From assembly GCA_009840695.1 (NCBI GenBank), contig VXNG01000147.1, forward strand, positions 1 to 5,006: a stretch of DNA of 5,006 nucleotides, written 5' to 3'. Shown here piece after piece: positions 1-5,006 of the stretch. Both the position numbers and the translations under genes were made by a program. Numbering within the stretch: position 1 is the stretch's first letter; every line of letters starts with the position of its first letter. The notes below the pieces were generated by a model. It was not told the origin of the DNA. It saw only the letters and a program-made list of their open reading frames with translations, and did no database searches. The stretch comes from Acidimicrobiaceae bacterium. GTDB taxonomy: Bacteria > Actinomycetota > Acidimicrobiia > Acidimicrobiales > Aldehydirespiratoraceae.

Positions 1-1190
1 GCGGCACCGCGGTGGCCTCGATGGCGGCCAGCGCGGCCAAGGGCGGCAAGTTCCTCCAGACCATCGCCGGCGTGGCTCCCGAGATCGGTGGCCGGACCAT
101 CCCGGCCACCCCCAGCGGCCTGCACTTCACCGAGCCTGCGCCGTGGGGCGTTGTAGGTGCTCTGTGCGCCTACAACCATCCCAGTCTGTTCACTTGCATG
201 AAGGCGGCTCCGGCACTGGCCGCGGGCAACTCGGTGGTGCTCAAGCCGGCCGAGCAGACCCCCCTGTCGCCTCTGGTCATCGCATCGCTGGCCGCCGACC
301 TGCTGCCTGCGGGGGTGCTGAACGTGGTCCCGGGAGGCGCGGCCGCGGGCGCGGCACTGGTCGGGCACCCCGATGTGCCCCGGGTGTCGTTCACCGGCTC
401 GCTGCGCACCGGCCTGGCCGTACAGGCCGCCGCGGGAGCCTCGGGCGTACTCAAGAGCCTCACCCTGGAGCTCGGGGGCAAGAACCCCATCCTGATCTTC
501 GACGATGTCGACTGTGACACCGCCGCGGCCGCGGTGGTGAAGGGCTCGAACTTCGCCCGCGTGGGCGGGCAGAGCTGCGGTGCCACCAGCCGCTTGCTCA
601 TACACGCCGATCTGCGCGAGGCCGTGCTGGAGCGGGTGGTGGAGCAGACCGAGCAGATCCGAATCGGCATGCCCGACGATCCGTCGGTGGACATGGGCTG
701 CATGGTGTCGCACTCGCACCGCGACCGCATCCTGGGATTCGTCGATGCGGGCCGGGCCGACGGCGGGCGGCTGCTTACCGGCGGCACGCCTCCGGCCGAT
801 CCGCAGTTGGCGGCCGGCGCCTTCATCCGGCCTGCGGTGTTCGACGGCGTGGCCCACGGAGCCACACTCGCTGCCACCGAGATATTCGGTCCTGTCCTGG
901 CCGTCACGCCTTTCACCGATCCCGCCGAGGCGGTCACCATGGCCAACGACACCCCATACGGGCTGACCGCCAGCATCTGGAGCACCGACGTCAACCGGGC
1001 CCTGGGCGCGGCCCGGGCCATCGATGCCGGCTACGTGTGGGTCAATGACGTGGAGGTGCGCTACCCGGGACTGCCCTTCGGCGGCTGGAAGCAGTCGGGC
1101 ATAGGCAAGGAACTCGGCCTCGTAGACGACATCTTGAGCCACACCCGCTCCAAGGCTGTCAGCATCGCCATCACTCCCGCGCGTGACTGA
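1..1190 (+). CDS. Aldehyde dehydrogenase, NAD(P)-dependent (5'-truncated by window edge)
   Basis: This enzyme oxidises an aldehyde to the carboxylic acid with NAD(P)+ in the cytoplasm. The reading frame is already open at base 3, and the family is usually about 480-500 residues, so roughly 90-100 N-terminal residues lie outside the window. The GTG at 12 is internal and is not the real start. Counting from that GTG as residue 1, the family landmarks appear in order: the oxyanion-hole Asn55 in AYNHPS, the cofactor-binding Lys78 in LKPAEQTPLS, the nucleotide-binding SFTGS turn (126-130), the general base Glu153 in LELGGK, the nucleophile Cys189 in GGQSCG, Glu290 in EIFGPVL, and the C-terminal PFGGWKQSGIGKELG block (355-369). 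Nothing visible is broken. The style resembles the betaine-aldehyde/gamma-aminobutyraldehyde branch, but the substrate cannot be assigned from sequence alone. The last 8 bases overlap the start of the MFS gene, which suggests co-translation. Confidence 0.95.
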   Translation, partial: GTAVASMAASAAKGGKFLQTIAGVAPEIGGRTIPATPSGLHFTEPAPWGVVGALCAYNHPSLFTCMKAAPALAAGNSVVLKPAEQTPLSPLVIASLAADLLPAGVLNVVPGGAAAGAALVGHPDVPRVSFTGSLRTGLAVQAAAGASGVLKSLTLELGGKNPILIFDDVDCDTAAAAVVKGSNFARVGGQSCGATSRLLIHADLREAVLERVVEQTEQIRIGMPDDPSVDMGCMVSHSHRDRILGFVDAGRADGGRLLTGGTPPADPQLAAGAFIRPAVFDGVAHGATLAATEIFGPVLAVTPFTDPAEAVTMANDTPYGLTASIWSTDVNRALGAARAIDAGYVWVNDVEVRYPGLPFGGWKQSGIGKELGLVDDILSHTRSKAVSIAITPARD

Positions 1191-2343
1191 CGGCGCGTCC
1201 GGCCGCGCCGAGCCGGTGCCGCCCACCCGCCGCGAGGCGGTCGGCCAGTACACCGGCGCGCTGCTCTTCTCGGTCAGCCTCGGCATCACCCTGGTGGCCT
1301 ACCCGCTGTTCGTGGTGGGCCAGGGCTGGTCGCTGACCACGGCGGGCGTGCTCATCGGGCTGTCCGCAGCGGTGCAGGTGCTCACCCGGTGGCGGCTCGG
1401 CTCGGTGATGCGCCTGGTTTCCAACTCGCATGTGATCACCGCCGCGGCCGCACTGATGGGCTTGGGCGTCGGGCTTCTCGTGGTGGACTCCGGGCTGGCT
1501 GCTCTGGCAGTGTCGTCCGTGGTCCAGGGGGTCGCCCGGGCGTGCTTCTGGACGGGCAACCAGGTGCAGATCGTCCGCTCGTCCCGCTCTACTCCCAAGG
1601 CCATCGCCACGCTCAACATGGCGGCCACCGTGGGGATGCTCATGGGTCCCGCCTTGGGCGGGGTCCTTGCGCAGAGTTCGTTTCGTGCCGCATTTGCGGT
1701 TGCCGCCGCGGTGGCGTTCGCCGGTGTGGTGCCCACCATGGCCCTAGTGCGCCTGCCGCCGTTCGCCCGTGTGGGCGGTCACAGCTACTTGAAGCTGCTG
1801 GCGAGCAGAGGTGTTCGGGTCGGCGTGTGGGCCAGTGTGGCGGTCGGTGCCTGGCGCGGACTGCTGGGCTCCTACGTTCCCATCGGGCTCGACGCCGCCG
1901 GCAGCAGCGAGACCCTCATCGGGGTGGTGGTGGCGGTGGCCAACGGCGCATCCGCGGTGAGCGGGTACCTGGCCGTGGACATGGAAGGCTCCAGGGTGGC
2001 TCCAGGGGTGGCCCGCTGGGGCGCGGTCACGCTGGTCGCCACTGTGTTCGTCGGCTTCGACATGCCCGTCGCGGCGACTACGGCTGCGCTGGTCGTCGGC
2101 GGCGTCGCCGTCGGCTTGCTGCAGGTACTGGCCATCACCGCGGTGAGCGAGGGGGTGCGGGACGAACTGCAGGGCGACGCAGTGACCATTGCCGGGGTGG
2201 CCCGCGGCATGACACTGTCCGGCGCGCCGCTCGGGGTGGCCGTTCTGCTGGTGGTCGGGCTGGGTCCGGCGGTACTGGTGGTGACGACCGTGCTGGTGGG
2301 CCCGGCCGCGTTGTTCTGCTGGACTCGCTCCGCCCGGAGGTGA
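1183..2343 (+). CDS. Major facilitator superfamily transporter, about 12 TM segments
   Basis: This is a 386-residue inner-membrane permease, probably a secondary transporter driven by an ion gradient. About 12 hydrophobic stretches are visible, at roughly residues 23-45, 51-68, 83-101, 105-123, 145-165, 169-189, 215-237, 243-264, 277-292, 297-320, 333-357 and 362-380. A basic and polar loop (190-212) separates the two six-helix halves, as in MFS proteins. The loop 2-3 signature is degenerate (RWRLGSVMR), so the family call rests on topology and on the TM4-TM5 region, which has Arg119 and GPALGG (155-160). The GTG start at 1183 lies inside the ALDH gene and has no clear Shine-Dalgarno sequence. 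It probably relies on ribosomes finishing ALDH. GTG 1216 is a possible later start. Pairing with ALDH suggests it moves the ALDH substrate or product, or a related metabolite, but direction and substrate are unknown. Confidence 0.85.
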   Translation: MTDGASGRAEPVPPTRREAVGQYTGALLFSVSLGITLVAYPLFVVGQGWSLTTAGVLIGLSAAVQVLTRWRLGSVMRLVSNSHVITAAAALMGLGVGLLVVDSGLAALAVSSVVQGVARACFWTGNQVQIVRSSRSTPKAIATLNMAATVGMLMGPALGGVLAQSSFRAAFAVAAAVAFAGVVPTMALVRLPPFARVGGHSYLKLLASRGVRVGVWASVAVGAWRGLLGSYVPIGLDAAGSSETLIGVVVAVANGASAVSGYLAVDMEGSRVAPGVARWGAVTLVATVFVGFDMPVAATTAALVVGGVAVGLLQVLAITAVSEGVRDELQGDAVTIAGVARGMTLSGAPLGVAVLLVVGLGPAVLVVTTVLVGPAALFCWTRSARR

Positions 2344-2370
2344 CGCGGCTTCTAAGCGGGCAACGAGTTT

Positions 2371-2412
2371 CTGTATACAACAATTTGCAGGGTTGACTGA
2401 GGCGGTATACCG
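2371..2412. promoter_or_regulatory. Paired GTATAC palindromes, candidate operator/promoter region of the binding-protein gene
   Basis: Two palindromes share the core GTATAC. They are CTGTATACAA at 2371-2380 (one mismatch from perfect) and CGGTATACCG at 2403-2412 (perfect over 10 bp). Their centres are 32 bp apart, close to three helical turns. GTATAC-centred palindromes are typical of some GntR-family operators (for example UxuR/ExuR-type sites with GGTATACC), so a dimeric repressor could bind both. A possible promoter overlaps the second site: TTTGCA (2384-2389), a 16-bp spacer, then TATACC (2406-2411). This is a weak match. The rest of the 141-base gap (2344-2484) shows no terminator for the MFS gene and no other gene. 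Confidence 0.4.
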
Positions 2413-2421
2413 TGTGCGGTC

Positions 2422-2448
2422 CGGCTGTGGATCCGTATGCCACAGCTG
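2422..2448 (+). other. Leader hairpin upstream of the solute-binding protein
   Basis: CGGCTGTGG (2422-2430) pairs with CCACAGCTG (2440-2448) across a 9-base loop, giving 9 bp with one G-U. The structure lies between the palindromes and the chosen ATG at 2485, so it would be in the mRNA leader if transcription starts near 2418. The loop contains the upstream in-frame ATG at 2437, which makes that codon a poor start. It could stabilise the 5' end of the mRNA or be a protein or RNA control site; no known riboswitch is recognised. Confidence 0.35.
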
Positions 2449-2484
2449 TCCTCAACCACGGATTCACTCGGGGGTTTTCTCCAG

Positions 2485-4368
2485 ATGCTCAAGAAGTTCA
2501 CGTTCATGCAGCGGCTCCTGGCTGCTCTGTTCGTCTTTACGCTCGTCGCCGCTGCGTGCGGAGAAGACGACGAGCCGGCGGCTCCAGATACCAGTGCGGC
2601 AGACGCCGCAGCGCTGGCCGCCGCCGAGTCTGAGGCCGCCGCTGCCGAGGCTGAGGCCGCCGCGGCGCAGGCCGAGGCCGATGCTGCTGCCGCTGATGCT
2701 GCTGCCGCCGCTGCCGCTGACGCTGAGGCTGCTCTGGCTGCCGCTGAGGCCGAAGGGGCTGCCAGCGCCGACGAACTCGCGGCGCTGCAAGCCGAGTTGG
2801 CCGCCGCCCAGGAGGCTGAGGCCGAGGCGGCCGCTGCCGCCGCGGCTGCCGACGATGCGGCTGCCGCCGCCGCTGCTGAGGCAGACGCCGCTGCGGCTGA
2901 GGCTGAGGCTGCCGCGGCCGCGGCAGAAGCGGCCGTGATGGCCGCCGAGGCTCCTGAGTCGATCACTATCGCCATCCTCGAGGGTCCCGGCCGGATCGAC
3001 CCGCACTACCAGGACGGCGAGATGCGCCGCACCATGGAGAACGTTTACGAGCGGCTCCTTGAGCGCGACCTCGTGAACCCGTCGATCTTCGTGCCGAGGC
3101 TGGCCGCGTCGCTGCCGAGGCTGGTCGACGACACCACCTGGGAGCTCAAGCTGCGCCGGGGTATCTCCTTCCACAACGGCGCCCCCTTCAACGCGGCCGC
3201 CGCCAAGTACTCGATTGAGCGCATCATCCACGACGAGATCGACTCCGACCTCAAGGAACAGGTCGAGAAGATCACCGGCGTGGACGTCATTGACGACTAC
3301 ACCATCCGCATCAATACTGACGGACCCGATCCGGTGCTGCCGGCCCGGCTCTACATGGTGCAGATAGTCGAGCCCGGAGCGGCTGCCGACGGCCTCGAGG
3401 ACGAAGCCGTGGGCACCGGCCCGTACAGGTTCGTCGAGTGGGTCGCCGGCGACTCCCTGACGCTCACCCGTAACACCGACTACTGGGGCCCCGAGCCGCA
3501 GATCGATGAGGTGAAGTTCGTGTTCCTGCCCGACGAGCAGGCCCGTGTGTCTGCGGTCCAGGCCGGAGACGTCGACCTGGCCGTCGGCCTCTCGGCCGAC
3601 TCGGCCGGGCAGGTGCCCAAGCTGTTCGTGCGCGACGAGGGCATCGAGTACCCGTACCTGCGGATGAAGAACTACGAGGGTCCGCTGGCCACCTATCCCG
3701 AGCTGCGGATAGCCATCGCTCACGCGCTGAACGTGGACGACTACGTCGAATTCATCTACGAGGGCCAGGCCAGCCGGGCGAACTGCCACATCTTCGGCTC
3801 GGGCGTGTTCGGCCACAACCCGAACATCACCGACCGGCCCTACGACCCGGCGATGGCCCAGCAGATCATCGCCGACTCCGGCTATCAGGGCGAGGAGATC
3901 TCGTTCCTGGCCAACGGCACTCGCTGGACCAAGTTCGACGAGCTCTCCGAGGCCATCGCGGCCGACATGGAGGCTGTCGGCCTGAACGTGGACTTCCAGC
4001 TGCTGGCCTGGGAGGTCTGGCTCTTCGACGAGTTCCTCAAGGCGCCCGGCGAAGTCGGCGGCGACATCTTCCTGTCCTCGTCCTCCAACGAGCTGCAGGA
4101 TGGTGCCCGGCTCGGCTCCTACATCGGCGACACCATCGTGTCCTCGTACCTCGACGACACCCTCGTCGGCATGCTGGACGCAGCGGCCAGCGAACTCGAC
4201 CCCGTCGCCCGTGAGCAGATGTACCACGAGATCATGGCCTACAACTGCGACAACGTCGGCATCCTGCCGATCCTCACCTACCTGAGCGTGAACGGCGGTG
4301 CCGACAACCTCAGCTGGATCCCGCGCTACGACGACACGGCTCGCGTGGAGGACATGACGCTGAGCTGA
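2485..4368 (+). CDS. ABC transporter solute-binding lipoprotein, family 5 (Dpp/Opp-type), with long Ala/acidic stalk
   Basis: This is a 627-residue extracytoplasmic binding protein that would capture a peptide, opine, sugar or other small organic solute for an ABC importer. From the ATG at 2485, residues 1-24 form a lipoprotein signal (basic MLKKFTFMQR, hydrophobic LLAALFVFTL, lipobox VAAA) and Cys25 is the lipidated residue. Residues 35-156 are an alanine/Glu/Asp spacer. Residues 158-627 are the SBP_bac_5 domain, with typical signatures: NVYERLLERD (186-195), the WELKLRRGISFHNG block (219-232), VGTGPYRFVEW (309-319), RNTDYWGPEP (329-338), and the RIAIAHALNVDDYV plus YDPAMAQQIIADSGY blocks. 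The domain is at the short end for the family. The ATG at 2437 is less likely: it would put 16 polar residues before the signal peptide and sits in a hairpin loop. The chosen ATG has a weak G-rich ribosome site (2470-2474). No permease or ATPase gene lies next to it, and a strong terminator follows 27 bases after the stop. Confidence 0.93.
   Translation: MLKKFTFMQRLLAALFVFTLVAAACGEDDEPAAPDTSAADAAALAAAESEAAAAEAEAAAAQAEADAAAADAAAAAAADAEAALAAAEAEGAASADELAALQAELAAAQEAEAEAAAAAAAADDAAAAAAAEADAAAAEAEAAAAAAEAAVMAAEAPESITIAILEGPGRIDPHYQDGEMRRTMENVYERLLERDLVNPSIFVPRLAASLPRLVDDTTWELKLRRGISFHNGAPFNAAAAKYSIERIIHDEIDSDLKEQVEKITGVDVIDDYTIRINTDGPDPVLPARLYMVQIVEPGAAADGLEDEAVGTGPYRFVEWVAGDSLTLTRNTDYWGPEPQIDEVKFVFLPDEQARVSAVQAGDVDLAVGLSADSAGQVPKLFVRDEGIEYPYLRMKNYEGPLATYPELRIAIAHALNVDDYVEFIYEGQASRANCHIFGSGVFGHNPNITDRPYDPAMAQQIIADSGYQGEEISFLANGTRWTKFDELSEAIAADMEAVGLNVDFQLLAWEVWLFDEFLKAPGEVGGDIFLSSSSNELQDGARLGSYIGDTIVSSYLDDTLVGMLDAAASELDPVAREQMYHEIMAYNCDNVGILPILTYLSVNGGADNLSWIPRYDDTARVEDMTLS
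2587..2952 (+). repeat. GCN-rich low-complexity coding tract (alanine/acidic spacer)
   Basis: Within the binding-protein gene, 122 codons encode about 80 Ala (hand count). Almost all the rest are Glu or Asp, with a few Leu, Gln, Ser, Gly, Val, Met and Thr, and there is no Pro, Lys or Arg. At the DNA level it is an imperfect mix of GCN and GAG triplets with local 21-bp periodicity: CTGAGGCCGCCGC occurs at 2630-2642 and again at 2651-2663. Acidic residues recur at seven-residue spacing (for example gene residues 50-57-64-71 and 134-141-148-155). The tract explains the spurious alanine/serine-rich open frame on the opposite strand. Confidence 0.85.
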
Positions 4369-4395
4369 TCGTCGGGGCCCAACAGTTCCCCTCCA

Positions 4396-4444
4396 CCTGC
4401 GAGGGAGCACGACCTGATGAGGACCGGTCGTGCTCCCTCGTGGG
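4396..4444 (+). terminator. Strong hairpin terminator after the solute-binding protein gene
   Basis: CGAGGGAGCACGACC (4400-4414) is perfectly complementary to GGTCGTGCTCCCTCG (4426-4440) across an 11-base loop. Four more pairs at the base, two of them G-U, extend the stem to about 19 bp. It begins 27 bases after the stop codon at 4366-4368. There is no T-tract, only TTCTCC a few bases downstream, as is common for high-GC actinobacterial terminators. It probably ends the binding-protein transcript, and because the perfect stem is symmetrical it could act in both directions. Confidence 0.85.
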
Positions 4445-4453
4445 CTTCTCCCT

Positions 4454-4537
4454 GGGCCCGAGCGGCCCGTGAGCGAAGCGAACAAGAGCGGGGAACACGG
4501 GCCCGAGCGGCCCGTGAGCGAAGCGAACAAGAGCGGG
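4454..4537. repeat. Two direct copies of a 39-bp GC-rich repeat (45-bp period)
   Basis: Bases 4454-4492 and 4499-4537 are identical over 39 bp and are separated by GAACAC. Each unit begins GGGCCCGAGCGGCCCGTG and ends in GAGCGAAGCGAACAAGAGCGGG. The left part folds: GGGCC and GGCCC pair around CGAGC. In the second copy the flanking bases extend this to an 8-bp stem (4496-4503 with 4509-4516). The unit is open in five of six frames. In the frame of the downstream hydrolase it reads GPERPVSEANKSG. It fills most of the gap between the terminator and the hydrolase and looks like a REP-type or other dispersed intergenic element; no other copies are in this window. Confidence 0.85.
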
Positions 4538-4555
4538 AGTGACAGAGGGGCCGGA

Positions 4556-5006
4556 ATGACCGCCGTGTACCCCTGGCATGACGCCATACCGCCCGACGAC
4601 ACGGCCCGGTACCTCGCAGCCGGATACGGGGACACGTTCAGCGGTGACGAGTTCCGGGCCATCAGCGCGGGCACGTCGCCGGCGCTGGTCGTGGTCGACA
4701 TGACGCTGGCCTTCGTGGACGGCCGCTGGCCCACCGGCTGCGGTGACACGGCATGGCCCGCGGTGGAGGCCAACGCCCGGCTGCTGGACGAATTCCGCAG
4801 GCTCGGTCACCCGGTGTACTTCACCAAGCTGTACGCCAATCCGGGCCACGTTCCCTTCCCGGGCCAGAAGGGACGCTGGAAGACGGTGGGCCGCCGGCCG
4901 CCCGCGGAGGATCTGCCCCCGGGCGACGTGATCGTGGACGAGTTGGCTCCCAAGCCGGACGAGCTGGTGATCTGCAAGAGCCACAAGCCGAGCGGGTTCT
5001 TCGGCA
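4556..5006 (+). CDS. Isochorismatase-family cysteine hydrolase (3'-truncated by window edge)
   Basis: This is the first 150 residues of a cytoplasmic cysteine hydrolase of the isochorismatase/nicotinamidase/N-carbamoylsarcosine amidohydrolase fold, which cleaves small amides or vinyl ethers through an Asp-Lys-Cys triad. Asp48 in ALVVVDMTLAF is the triad Asp at the end of the first beta-strand. The RRLGHPVYFTKLY segment (81-93) is the second strand and the LAPKPDELVICKSHKPSGFFG region (130-150) carries the triad Lys, most likely Lys141. The nucleophilic Cys lies beyond the window edge. The roughly 40 residues ahead of the first strand are longer than in minimal members and suit the N-carbamoylsarcosine amidase-like group, so an amidase role is more likely than isochorismate cleavage, though this is inference. 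ATG 4556 is chosen because AGAGGGG (4544-4550) sits 5 bases upstream. In-frame GTG codons at 4469 and 4514 lie inside the repeats and would add 29 or 14 residues. Confidence 0.85.
   Translation, partial: MTAVYPWHDAIPPDDTARYLAAGYGDTFSGDEFRAISAGTSPALVVVDMTLAFVDGRWPTGCGDTAWPAVEANARLLDEFRRLGHPVYFTKLYANPGHVPFPGQKGRWKTVGRRPPAEDLPPGDVIVDELAPKPDELVICKSHKPSGFFG

Noticed and set aside
170..1021. A 283-codon minus-strand frame opposite ALDH
   Set aside because: It is the shadow of a gene with intact catalytic motifs; the product has no recognisable features.
1389..2396. A 335-codon + strand frame inside the MFS gene
   Set aside because: It is rich in Arg and Gly with no domain and no membrane pattern, a typical out-of-frame reading of a GC-rich gene.
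2393..2398. TTGACT as a -35 box
   Set aside because: No acceptable -10 hexamer is found 15-19 bases downstream; that stretch is GC-rich.
2437..2484. Upstream start for the solute-binding protein
   Set aside because: It adds 16 polar residues ahead of a normal lipoprotein signal, lacks a ribosome site, and lies in a hairpin loop.
2352..2975. Alanine/serine-rich open frame on the minus strand
   Set aside because: It is the reverse complement of the GCN/GAG stalk tract, so its composition is fully explained by the real gene on the + strand.
4454..4537. CRISPR-like repeat pair
   Set aside because: Only two copies with a 6-base separation are present, with no spacers of usual length and no cas genes.
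2464..4773. A 769-codon open frame on the minus strand across the binding protein, terminator and repeats
   Set aside because: It is the antisense shadow of a GC-rich gene with strong third-position bias. Its product is low complexity, it runs through a terminator and the repeat pair, and the + strand gene has clear family motifs.

Overview
The window is high-GC bacterial DNA with every supported gene on the + strand. The GC-rich third codon positions, GTG starts, a lipoprotein with a basic n-region and VAAAC lipobox, and an alanine-rich acidic spacer all suit a high-GC actinobacterium. An Acidimicrobiia-type lineage is possible, but that is inference from style and not from a marker gene.

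Layout. Positions 1-1190 hold the C-terminal four fifths of an NAD(P)-dependent aldehyde dehydrogenase with all visible catalytic residues intact. An MFS transporter (1183-2343) overlaps its end by 8 bases, so the two look like a translationally coupled pair. A 141-base gap follows (2344-2484). It carries two GTATAC-centred palindromes 32 bp apart and a 9-bp hairpin, and it looks like the control region of the next gene. Positions 2485-4368 encode a lipid-anchored family 5 (Dpp/Opp-type) solute-binding protein. Its anchor is separated from its binding domain by a 122-residue, proline-free, Lys/Arg-free spacer that is about two-thirds alanine. A very strong hairpin terminator (4396-4444) follows directly. 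Next come two copies of a 39-bp GC-rich repeat at 45-bp period (4454-4537), and then the start of an isochorismatase-family cysteine hydrolase (4556 to the window end, truncated).

How the genes may work together. An oxidoreductase, a permease, a solute-binding protein and a small-molecule amidase-type hydrolase suggest an accessory catabolic or scavenging region for a small, possibly nitrogenous, organic compound. The terminator after the binding protein and the lack of ABC permease or ATPase genes in view mean that a single pathway is not proven. The binding protein appears to be its own transcription unit.

The least ordinary items are the alanine/acidic stalk of the binding protein and the 39-bp repeat pair. 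The repeat is open in five of six frames and is in phase with the downstream hydrolase. I see no RNA gene, IS element, CRISPR array or clearly new multi-gene system in this window.
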